DNA of 64,000 nt from CAYPEL01 sp036479985 (GTDB lineage Bacteria > Pseudomonadota > Gammaproteobacteria > DSM-19610): the NCBI GenBank assembly GCA_965224815.1, contig CBDDAF010000003.1:1116001-1180000 (forward strand), read 5' to 3'. Both the position numbers and the translations under genes were made by a program. The stretch's first letter is position 1. Each line of letters opens with the position of its first letter. The notes under the pieces were generated by a model. The model saw nothing but the letters and a program-made list of their open reading frames with translations, did not search any database and was not told where the DNA came from. Below, in pieces: positions 48,327 through 55,948 of the stretch.

Positions 48327-48989
48327 TTGAACTCACACACCTATTGCCCGCCCGTCCATCAGGGACTGGATATTTTATACAAGGACAAAGCATTATTAGT
48401 GCTTGAGAAACCTGCTGGCCTGTTATCCGTTCCCGGCCGTGGAGTGGATAAACAAGATAGTTTGTCATTACGGGTGCAGACCGAATATCCCGAAGCACTG
48501 ATCGTTCATCGGTTAGACATGGAAACCTCTGGCATCATGCTTATGGCAAGAAACCTGGACACCCAAAGAGCATTGAGCCGTTTGTTTGAAACCCGCCGCA
48601 TCGATAAACATTACACTGCGGTTGTTTCGGGACAATTACAAAACAAGACCGGCGAAGTGAACTTGCCGCTCATCGCCGATTGGCCAAACCGGCCACGCCA
48701 GATTATTGACCAGCAACAGGGCAAACCTGCATTAACTGCCTACAGCGTCATGCAATACAACACTCAAGAAAATACAACACGGCTAGAACTTTTCCCGAAA
48801 ACTGGACGTACGCACCAACTCAGGGTTCACATGCAGGCGCTCGGACATCCGATTATTGGTGACAGGCTTTATAATGATTTAATTAAAAATCAACCTGCTA
48901 GCAGGCTGTTATTGCATGCCACATCACTGGATTTTTTACACCCTTTATCGAGTAAATCTGTAAAATTTCATAGCCCTGCACCCTTTTGA
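48327..48989 (+). CDS. RluA-family pseudouridine synthase
   Basis: About 220 residues. The catalytic motif is VHRLDMETSGIMLMARN (Asp in HRLD), preceded by LEKPAGLLSVPGRG and followed by GRTHQLRVHMQALGHPIIGD. The open frame runs upstream to 48231, but that part is inside the inverted repeat; TTG 48327 is the best available start though not proven. The compact size and C-terminus suggest a RluA/RluE-size enzyme acting on rRNA or tRNA; the exact position cannot be assigned. Confidence 0.85.
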   Translation: MNSHTYCPPVHQGLDILYKDKALLVLEKPAGLLSVPGRGVDKQDSLSLRVQTEYPEALIVHRLDMETSGIMLMARNLDTQRALSRLFETRRIDKHYTAVVSGQLQNKTGEVNLPLIADWPNRPRQIIDQQQGKPALTAYSVMQYNTQENTTRLELFPKTGRTHQLRVHMQALGHPIIGDRLYNDLIKNQPASRLLLHATSLDFLHPLSSKSVKFHSPAPF

Positions 48990-49059
48990 TTCCATCTTAG
49001 TCTTGCAAACCGATTATTTGTGTCCTAATGTAGATTCAAGTCACATTTGAGGTTTGGTT

Positions 49060-49311
49060 ATGGCATTTTCAAAAGAACAGATTGAAGAACTCAACGTACT
49101 CCTCCAATTCAACCAGAGTTCATCAATGAAAGGCATCAAGGTACACAAATCCGCCCGGCCAGAAATGATCGGAGCAATCCAGCGCTTATTCGATAAAGGT
49201 ATGTTGACCCAGGTGGATGGCGGATACCTGACAGACCTCGGACAAAAAGCCACTGATCATACCCAGGCACTGCTAACCATGTTAATGCCATCGAGACAAT
49301 TGGCATCTTAA
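49060..49311 (+). CDS. TIGR02647-family small protein
   Basis: An 83-residue conserved gammaproteobacterial protein. IEELNVLLQFNQSSSMKGIK, VHKSARPEMIGAIQRLFDKG and LTQVDGGYLTDLGQKATDH match the family, which looks like a winged-helix or similar small domain. Function unknown. ATG 49060 is preferred over an in-frame start at 49054. It overlaps the convergent GST gene by 4 bases at the 3' end. Confidence 0.85.
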   Translation: MAFSKEQIEELNVLLQFNQSSSMKGIKVHKSARPEMIGAIQRLFDKGMLTQVDGGYLTDLGQKATDHTQALLTMLMPSRQLAS

Positions 49312-49946
49312 AATTTCACCGGCTTATCACCCGGCTTCCACGGCGTATATTTTCCCATCACCGTAATAAACAAATCGGCTGCGAGCCAATTTTCCAACCA
49401 GGCTCTAAGTAACCGGTAAGGTGTTGCATCGAACCAGTCCTGATCCACTGCAGAAAACTGACGGATAAAAGGAAAGATTCCGATATCTGCAACGGTCTTC
49501 TCATCCCCTAATAAAAATCGCGACTTGCTTAGCCGCTCTTCTAACTGAACCAAAAATGCTTCACCCTGGTTACGATAATACTCAGCTGGGTGATCCGGAA
49601 AGCGATCGGCATATTTATAACGATCTAGCGCCGCTTTGAACGCGCCGTCATTCACAGCAATCAACTCATTAACTACATTCAAATGGCGTTCATCCTGGCC
49701 CAGCCAGTTATCAGGATCATTTTGTCGAATAGCCCACAAGACAATATCCCAGCTTTCATCAATCACTTCACCACTGGGCAAGATCAATACCGGCACAGTG
49801 CTTTTTGGAGAAGCTGCTATAAGACTTTCGGGCATATCACGTAACAAGACTTCACGTAATTCGACCGCAATACCGGCATAATTAATTGCCAGGCGAGCCC
49901 GCATGGCATAGGGGCAACGCCGAAATGAATAGAGAATTGGCAGCAT
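49308..49946 (-). CDS. Glutathione S-transferase family protein
   Basis: A 212-residue two-domain GST. The thioredoxin-fold N-terminus has LPILYSFRRCPYAMRARLAI and SPKSTVPVLILPSGEVIDES (cis-Pro and ES glutathione contacts), with a helical C-terminal domain (about 90-205). The CPYAM motif is glutaredoxin-like, so thiol transferase activity is likely. Function in the cell unknown. Convergent with the TIGR02647 gene. Confidence 0.92.
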   Translation of the reverse strand: MLPILYSFRRCPYAMRARLAINYAGIAVELREVLLRDMPESLIAASPKSTVPVLILPSGEVIDESWDIVLWAIRQNDPDNWLGQDERHLNVVNELIAVNDGAFKAALDRYKYADRFPDHPAEYYRNQGEAFLVQLEERLSKSRFLLGDEKTVADIGIFPFIRQFSAVDQDWFDATPYRLLRAWLENWLAADLFITVMGKYTPWKPGDKPVKF

Positions 49947-49972
49947 TCAGAAATTCTATCTTAACAGTACGA

Positions 49973-50809
49973 TTAAGTACTCATTCTTTCCATGTCATCA
50001 AAATTATATAAATCTCGATCCAGCAAATGCGAGGGGGTAATACGCTGCATAGACTTGAATATATTTAATGTCCTGCCGGGTTGCTCTTTCTCCCACTGCT
50101 CTAACATCGATTTTACAGCCTGTCTTTGCAAGTTCTCTTGCGAGCCACACAGGTTACAGGGAATGATTGGAAAATCCATTTCATCTGCATAGCATTTAAT
50201 ATCACTTTCCAGACAGTAGGCCAATGGACGGATGACAATATGTTTTTTATCATCGGTCATTAACTTGGGCGACATGCTTTTTAAGCGCGCGCCATAAAAC
50301 ATATTCAAAAATAGCGTTTCAACCATATCATTTGCATGATGCCCAAGCGCAATCCGGGTTGCCCCCAACTCATCAGCTGTCGTATATAAAATACCCCGGC
50401 GCAAACGCGAACAAAGACCGCAAGTGGTTTTTCCTTCCGGGATAATATTCTTGACGACCGTGTAAGTATCACGCTCGACAATATGATATTTAACGCCAAG
50501 TGCTTCGAGGTACGCTGGCAAAACATGCTCAGGAAATCCGGGTTGTTTCTGATCCAGATTAACGGCGATTATTTCAAATTTAATTGGCGCATGCGCCTGC
50601 AGATGAAGTAGGATATCCAGCATGGTATAGCTGTCAGCACCACCAGACAGGCATACCATAACGACCTCACCGTCTTCAATCATATTGAAATCAGCGATCG
50701 CCTCGCCAACATTACGGCGTAACCGCTTTTGCAGCTTTTTTAACTCGTACGGCTTCATGCCTTGTGATAAATCCTTAACAGACTCGGTTAACATCTTCTG
50801 GAACCTCAA
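49973..50809 (-). CDS. ttcA: tRNA 2-thiocytidine biosynthesis protein TtcA
   Basis: A 278-residue ATP-dependent enzyme: PP-loop VCLSGGADSYTMLDILLHLQ, the CGLCSRLRRGILY segment with the Cys pair, and IPCNLCGSQENLQR with the third cysteine, the Fe-S ligands. It thiolates C32 of tRNAs. Length normal. It is followed by the GST gene on the same strand after 26 bases. Confidence 0.96.
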   Translation of the reverse strand: MRFQKMLTESVKDLSQGMKPYELKKLQKRLRRNVGEAIADFNMIEDGEVVMVCLSGGADSYTMLDILLHLQAHAPIKFEIIAVNLDQKQPGFPEHVLPAYLEALGVKYHIVERDTYTVVKNIIPEGKTTCGLCSRLRRGILYTTADELGATRIALGHHANDMVETLFLNMFYGARLKSMSPKLMTDDKKHIVIRPLAYCLESDIKCYADEMDFPIIPCNLCGSQENLQRQAVKSMLEQWEKEQPGRTLNIFKSMQRITPSHLLDRDLYNFDDMERMST

Positions 50810-50832
50810 ATTAATCTACAGCCAAGCCCCTG

Positions 50833-50958
50833 GGAGCTTCTGATTAATTCGCGCAGCTGTGCAATATTGTAGGAGCGGCTTCAGCCGCGATGGGTGGCGC
50901 AGTGTTCATCGCGGCTGAAGCCGCTCCTACAGGCGCTTACGAATTAATCAGAGGCTCC
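50833..50958. mobile_element. MITE-like element with TGTAGGAGCGGCT palindrome, copy 9
   Basis: The best-preserved ends in the window: left GGAGCTTCTGATTAATTCG, right (inward) GGAGCCTCTGATTAATTCG, 18 of 19 bases identical. Core palindrome 50868-50932. The right end encodes the last residues and TAA stop of ychJ. Confidence 0.85.
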
Positions 50959-51318
50959 TTTGGAATACAACCAACAGTCATCCTCAAAAACAAACTCACT
51001 AGTTTCATGTAACCTGAATGCGCGTCCATTAATTTTGTAACGTGCAGAAAACTCAACTTTACCCGTCGTGTCTCCAGACTGGCCGTCCTGAGTATGTAGT
51101 ATTTTCAAGCCGATCCATTGAGGTGATTCGTCATTAAATATGGATGCCGGACAATGTTTTGGTACCCATGTACGGCGTAAATAAGTCTCATTACGCAAAA
51201 CGTAGCCAGCATACCTCGAACGCATTAACTGTTCAGCCGTCTCCGCCACTTCTCCAGCATCAATAAACCGGCCACAACACGAGGTGTACTTAGCCTCTAA
51301 ACCACAGGGGCAATCCAA
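50944..51318 (-). CDS. YchJ-like UPF0225 / SEC-C motif protein
   Basis: A 124-residue protein: MDCPCGLEAKYTSCCGRFID is a zinc-binding SEC-C-like cluster (CxC-x8-CC), followed by an NTF2-like domain with AEQLMRSRYAGYVLRNETYL and TWVPKH. Family YchJ; function unknown. Its C-terminal KGASD and stop codon are made by the terminal repeat of a MITE-like element, so the original C-terminus may be lost. Confidence 0.92.
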   Translation of the reverse strand: MDCPCGLEAKYTSCCGRFIDAGEVAETAEQLMRSRYAGYVLRNETYLRRTWVPKHCPASIFNDESPQWIGLKILHTQDGQSGDTTGKVEFSARYKINGRAFRLHETSEFVFEDDCWLYSKGASD

Positions 51319-51329
51319 ATTCGAATCAA

Positions 51330-51728
51330 TCAGCCACCCACTCCAAAATTACGCAATGCAGTACGAAATGCATTGAATGGACTCATGATGGCATCACCCA
51401 GCAGGATCACATAACCGAACCAGTGAAAGAAATTAGGTGTCTCTTCCAGTTTGAAATACATATAGGACAACAAGGTTGTCGCCAATATCACGCCAACAAC
51501 GGCATAGAATGTATCTGTTAAGAAAGTCGAGGTGCTGATATCACCGGATTTAAAAAATTCCAGGAACAACACAACGACCGCCAGACCAATAAAGATATAG
51601 CCAGGTACGCCGTTCAAATCCAGTTTCATGTTATAGGCCACAACTAGGTAGGCAATAATCAGAAACGTCCAGGGAATCTTGTTGAAAAAACTTACTTTAC
51701 TGTTTTTCACTCGTATATTCTCCGACAT
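51330..51728 (-). CDS. Small multi-pass membrane protein, unknown function
   Basis: A 132-residue protein with three to four transmembrane helices (about 19-35, 42-60, 70-90 and 98-115) and a basic N-terminal tail. No family recognised. It lies 11 bases upstream of ychJ on the same strand, so the two are probably co-transcribed. Confidence 0.75.
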   Translation of the reverse strand: MSENIRVKNSKVSFFNKIPWTFLIIAYLVVAYNMKLDLNGVPGYIFIGLAVVVLFLEFFKSGDISTSTFLTDTFYAVVGVILATTLLSYMYFKLEETPNFFHWFGYVILLGDAIMSPFNAFRTALRNFGVGG

Positions 51729-51834
51729 GTTGTGCCCTCATATGAGTACCTGACTAGTGGATAAAGATTATTCTAGCAGGCTCTCTAAAAATATGGATTA
51801 TTTATTTAATCACTGTTTCGTAACTCACACATTA

Positions 51835-51861
51835 ACCCCCTCTCCCTCAGGGAGAGGGGGC
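51835..51861. repeat. CT-rich palindrome
   Basis: CCCCCTCTCCCTCAGGGAGA with GGGGG makes a hairpin just past the stop of the beta-CASP gene on the plus side. Same family as at 7902 and 37744. Confidence 0.7.
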
Positions 51862-51882
51862 GACTTTATTCATAGCGCTATA

Positions 51883-53271
51883 TTACAATTCCAGTATCTC
51901 ACCTATCTCTGGCACATCCGCCTTAAATCCTAAGCCCCGTTCCAGCCGGTCACGAAAATCCTGTTTAGATTTCGCCTCACCGTGTACCACATGCACGAAC
52001 GGCTGACTTTTGAAATTACTCACCCAACGCGACAAATCATCAACATCACCGTGTGCTGACAGGCCACCTACGGTATGCACTTTCGCCCTTACCTGATAAT
52101 AATCACCGTGTATTTTCACTTCAGAATCACCATCCACCAGCTTGCGCCCCAATGTACCCTGTGCCTGGTATCCAACAATCATAATATGTGAGCCATTGCG
52201 CGAAATATTATGCTTGAGATGATGAATGATACGACCGCCGGTACACATCCCGCTGGCTGCAATAATTATCGCCCCGCTTTTGATGTTATTAATTGCCATT
52301 GAATCTTCAACCGCGCTAGTGATATGCAGATTTCTCAGTCGAGGCATTTCATTAACCTCGCGACGCAACCGTGTCGCCTCTTCATCGTACAAGTGTGGGT
52401 AGTCCCAGTAGACCTTACTGGCCTTGATCGCCATCGGACTATCAAGAAATACTTCCCAGCGGTCTAATCCCCATTCATCATAGTGCTTGCCGAGAAAATA
52501 AAGAATCTCCTGACTACGGCCCACTGCAAACGCCGGAATTAACAAATTCCCCCGTTGATGCCGAGCTTCACTGATAATCTCGCCGATTTCCTTAACGGTA
52601 TGCTCCTCATCGCGGTGTGTGCGATTCCCATAGGTGCTTTCGATAATGACATGATCAGCTTCTTCGATTACCGCAGGATTATTTAATATCGGGGTGTCGT
52701 ATTGACCAAGATCACCACTGAAAACAATCTTTTTCTCTATTCCCTTTTCATTCAGCCAGACCTCAACATTACTCGAACCCATAATATGCCCTGCATCCTG
52801 GAAACGAATAGTGACACCGGACAATATTTCTTCTTTCTCCTGATAACGCAAACCTACAAACTGTTTCAGCGCTGTTTGCGCATCATTCACCGTGTAAAGC
52901 GGCTCAATCTCTTCCTTCTTTTTTCGTCTGCGCCATTTATTTTCATACTGCGCATCACGCTCCTGCAAATACGCAGAATCCTGCAACATAATGTCACACA
53001 AATCAGCCGTTGCATTTTGCGTATAAATTGGACCGGTATAGCCTTGTTTAATCAACAATGGTAAACGCCCGGAATGATCGATGTGTGCATGGCTTAACAC
53101 CACAGCACTGATTTCATCCGGGGAAAACGGGAATGGTTCACGATTTAAAGCCTCGACTTCACGACGCCCCTGTATCAGACCACAGTCCAGTAAAATTAAA
53201 TGCTCTTCGGTACGCAGGATATGACAGGAGCCGGTAATGCCACTGGTCGCGCCATAAAATTCAATATGCAT
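51883..53271 (-). CDS. Beta-CASP metallo-beta-lactamase-fold RNA nuclease-like protein
   Basis: A 462-residue MBL-fold protein. Zinc motif SHAHIDHSGRLPLL (HxHxDH), beta-CASP domain with ESTYGNRTH and LIPAFAVGRSQEI, and the RNA-specificity domain with SGMCTGGRIIHHL and HTVGGLSAHGDVDDL. Bacterial relatives act as endo/exoribonucleases. Substrate unknown. Intact and of typical length. Confidence 0.94.
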   Translation of the reverse strand: MHIEFYGATSGITGSCHILRTEEHLILLDCGLIQGRREVEALNREPFPFSPDEISAVVLSHAHIDHSGRLPLLIKQGYTGPIYTQNATADLCDIMLQDSAYLQERDAQYENKWRRRKKKEEIEPLYTVNDAQTALKQFVGLRYQEKEEILSGVTIRFQDAGHIMGSSNVEVWLNEKGIEKKIVFSGDLGQYDTPILNNPAVIEEADHVIIESTYGNRTHRDEEHTVKEIGEIISEARHQRGNLLIPAFAVGRSQEILYFLGKHYDEWGLDRWEVFLDSPMAIKASKVYWDYPHLYDEEATRLRREVNEMPRLRNLHITSAVEDSMAINNIKSGAIIIAASGMCTGGRIIHHLKHNISRNGSHIMIVGYQAQGTLGRKLVDGDSEVKIHGDYYQVRAKVHTVGGLSAHGDVDDLSRWVSNFKSQPFVHVVHGEAKSKQDFRDRLERGLGFKADVPEIGEILEL

Positions 53272-53331
53272 ATTTTTATTCTCACCGTGTTTAATAGTAG
53301 GTATACAGCCGAATAAAGTGGATGGCTATCA

Positions 53332-54171
53332 TTATTTACAACATTGCTTTAATAAATCAGCCAACAGAACTCCGTCCGCTGGATGCAATCCGTGCTTGAG
53401 AGGTGAAGCAATGAACAGACTCTTGCCCCGCAGCGCGACAACATTATTCATATCCTGGCTGAATGGATCGACAACCTGATCACGCCAATTGCTGAATCCA
53501 CCGTGTTGACTGCGCACCACGGAATAATATTTTGATTCAGGGTGTGGTTGGCGATTAAGCCAGAACAATAAACTGCCAGGACGTTCGCGCATTAAATCAG
53601 CATACAACTCACGAGAACGATTGATCGTGCTCGCACCTAACAAAGGTGCAACCCAGCCTATCGGACTTTGTGAAATCCCCAAGCCTGCTTCTGCCATACC
53701 GGTGCCTAGATGAGGTGCTGCAAATGTAATCAAAGCGTCAAGTTTCAAAGCAGGTTCTCTCACCATGGCTAACCGTGCAACCACGCCACCCACCGAATGA
53801 CCCGCGAGCAGCAGCGGTTCATCTTGAAAACGATTCCGGATCGCGTTTAACTGCGCGGATAAAATATTTGCCTGAACTATCAAAGGTGCTTCAGCTGGTA
53901 AATTAACAGTAAAAAAACGACGTTCGGATTTTTTCTGCTCGACCAGCATGCGCACTCCATAGGGATCAGCCATCACATGGCCTGCATCCTGCCAGCCTGC
54001 GGACAACAGCGCATTGACAAATCCAGTTTTTCGCCATATTCCGCCATCACTCTGGTAACCTGGCACGAGCACCAGTGTTTGTGCAAATACCCCTGCTGAA
54101 AAAAACAGCCCGCCTGTAAAAGCCATCAATGATGACACGACGAGATTATTAATTAATTGCTTTAGATGCAT
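53332..54171 (-). CDS. Secreted alpha/beta-hydrolase (lipase/thioesterase-like)
   Basis: About 279 residues from ATG 54171, with a signal peptide (LVVSSLMAFTGGLFFSAGVF-AQ). LVLVPGYQSDGGIWRKTGF is the oxyanion strand; LLAGHSVGGVVARLAMV holds the nucleophile Ser; the Asp/His are probably in the last third (HGLHPADGV). Substrate unknown. A start at 54186 is possible. Confidence 0.85.
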   Translation of the reverse strand: MHLKQLINNLVVSSLMAFTGGLFFSAGVFAQTLVLVPGYQSDGGIWRKTGFVNALLSAGWQDAGHVMADPYGVRMLVEQKKSERRFFTVNLPAEAPLIVQANILSAQLNAIRNRFQDEPLLLAGHSVGGVVARLAMVREPALKLDALITFAAPHLGTGMAEAGLGISQSPIGWVAPLLGASTINRSRELYADLMRERPGSLLFWLNRQPHPESKYYSVVRSQHGGFSNWRDQVVDPFSQDMNNVVALRGKSLFIASPLKHGLHPADGVLLADLLKQCCK

Positions 54172-54272
54172 GATGCACAGTTCCATTTCTATTTCAAATT
54201 CGCCCAGTATCTGTCATTGATATTACAGACTATAATGCCATTATTGATACTACTTCATCTAACACCAATCAA

Positions 54273-54412
54273 GAAACTTCTGATGTACTGCGGCCTTGTG
54301 ATTGTAAACAGTGAAAATTATGTAGGCGCGGCTTTAGCCGCGATGGGGCCGCAGCGTTCATCGCGGCTGAAGCCGCTCCTACAATTCCTCGTACATTAAT
54401 TCAGATACTCCT
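54273..54412. mobile_element. MITE-like element with TGTAGGAGCGGCT palindrome, copy 10
   Basis: Core palindrome 54321-54384 (slightly mutated, TGTAGGCGCGGCT at the left). Ends AGAAACTTCTGATGTAC (left) and, inward, AGGAGTATCTGAATTAATG (right). Confidence 0.7.
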
Positions 54413-54433
54413 TAAGCCATTGAAAAAGTAATT

Positions 54434-54952
54434 ATGACAAAACCCTTCCGATACCTACTGATTGCCGCGTTAGTCATGCTAGCCGGGTTTCTATTTCTGC
54501 ACAAAAGTGAAACGGAGAAAATCCTGTCCCTGCTTGAAGAAATCCGCAGTCATACAGAAATAAACGTGGCGGAAAGCGGTATTATACAAGCCACTCGGGC
54601 TAAAAAGATTGGACAGCTATTTAACGAACAGACCACTTATAACCTGACTAATGCAGGTTATTCGATTTATAAAATAGGCAGCAGACAGGAGTTGATACAG
54701 CCTATTCTTAAAGGACGAGCCTCCCTGTCATCGCTAAAACTTGAACTGAAAAATCCGCAGGTAACCATTAACGGAGATACTGCAAGCGTTGAAGTAACCG
54801 GCAAGGCATTGGGATCAAGCCGTAACAGCGAGGGACAGTTTCTGGAAATTCACCGGATAGAAATTCAGTTGGATAAATCTGAGGATAACTGGCTCATCAA
54901 AAGTATGCGGCATATTCATGACGAACGACAGATAAAGCCAGGTGAAAATTAG
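54434..54952 (+). CDS. Conserved-looking exported protein, NTF2/SnoaL-like pattern, unknown function
   Basis: A 172-residue protein with an N-terminal hydrophobic anchor (about 5-22, YLLIAALVMLAGFLFL) and a periplasmic domain that looks like a cone-shaped NTF2-like fold: EKILSLLEEIRSHTE, PQVTINGDTASVEVTGKALG and RIEIQLDKSEDNWLIKSMRH. No family assigned. It ends one base before the convergent GFA-family gene. Confidence 0.75.
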   Translation: MTKPFRYLLIAALVMLAGFLFLHKSETEKILSLLEEIRSHTEINVAESGIIQATRAKKIGQLFNEQTTYNLTNAGYSIYKIGSRQELIQPILKGRASLSSLKLELKNPQVTINGDTASVEVTGKALGSSRNSEGQFLEIHRIEIQLDKSEDNWLIKSMRHIHDERQIKPGEN

Positions 54953-55300
54953 TTACAAGCTACGACCATCAAACGGTTCTATTTTAAGCTCAGAAAGAGA
55001 TAATTCATCCAGACACCTTACATTGATTGCGATCATAGTATTGCCATCTTCATCGGCCCCCGCACCAAAGGTTGAACATCCGCAATTCGTGCAAAAATTA
55101 TGATCTATAGTTTTATCATTGAATGCATAGGACGAGTAGTTTTCTTTTGGTGTGTTCAAAGTGAAATTACTTTCAGGAACAAAAATTAACAAATACCCTA
55201 ATTTGCTACAAATTGAACAGTTACATTCCATGACTTGCTCAATTTCTGCTTCAACATTGAAGCCAACATTTCCACAATGACAGCTGCCAGTGTATTTCAT
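54953..55300 (-). CDS. GFA/CENP-V-like zinc-binding domain protein
   Basis: A 115-residue protein with the GFA-family cysteines: GSCHCGNVGF (CxC), CNCSICSKLG and FCTNCGCSTFG. These bind structural and catalytic zinc, as in glutathione-dependent formaldehyde-activating enzyme; physiological substrate unknown. Length usual. Confidence 0.9.
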   Translation of the reverse strand: MKYTGSCHCGNVGFNVEAEIEQVMECNCSICSKLGYLLIFVPESNFTLNTPKENYSSYAFNDKTIDHNFCTNCGCSTFGAGADEDGNTMIAINVRCLDELSLSELKIEPFDGRSL

Positions 55301-55335
55301 TTTTTATTTACCTTTGTAGTGAGATTTAAGGAAAA

Positions 55336-55614
55336 TTACAAACGTTTTCCTGCCAATGTCGGAATCTTATCAGTGCGGGTTTCAAGCTTCAGATAACTAA
55401 TCAGACGGACCGCACCCTCTTGATGCAAAGTCTCATGAATCTGTTCGACAGCTGATAAAATTTCTGATAACTCACCTTCGATATTAGAACCGGAGGCATG
55501 CGTCTCGACCAAAAAGTTATATCCTTGTAGCAACTCAACTACACGGCCAACTTCCTGTCTCACTGAGACACCCACACCGATGGGGATAAGTTGTAATTCA
55601 GCAGTTGCTTTCAT
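55336..55614 (-). CDS. MTH1187/YkoF-family thiamine-binding-like protein
   Basis: A 92-residue ferredoxin-fold protein: MKATAELQLIPIGVGVSVRQ, YNFLVETHASGSNIEGELSE and IHETLHQEGAVRLISYLKLE fit the MTH1187/UPF0045 thiamine-binding family. It may bind thiamine or a related ligand in the cytoplasm. Lies 35 bases upstream of the GFA gene on the same strand. Confidence 0.87.
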   Translation of the reverse strand: MKATAELQLIPIGVGVSVRQEVGRVVELLQGYNFLVETHASGSNIEGELSEILSAVEQIHETLHQEGAVRLISYLKLETRTDKIPTLAGKRL

Positions 55615-55948
55615 TCATAGAACTCATGTCATGCCAGTTTGGCTGAAGACAATAATACTCAACTAATCGTTACCTTCAATACCTCACGAATTGCGACTGG
55701 ACAGACATTACTCAAGATGGAGGGCATCGAAATAAAAACTGGCCATATGCTCAGGTATACCCTGAATGGGCCGAAAATGTACCCGGCCAGCCCAGGAATG
55801 CAGAAATGACGGTTCGCTGGCAGTCTGTAGCTGGTTCATGATTTCCTTATACATACCCCCTGCATTCCTATATAATTTCGCGCCAACCTGATTCCGGCCG
55901 TGGCAATGGCACCGTCTCAGTAATCGATTTAATCATTAGAGTAGCGTT
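55615..55948 (+). promoter_or_regulatory. fusA upstream region with candidate -10
   Basis: 334 bases without a gene. TATAAT at 55871-55876 (in CCTATATAATTTCG) is a good -10 for the EF-G gene, about 70 bases before its ATG, but no convincing -35 was found. No other feature is seen. Confidence 0.5.
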
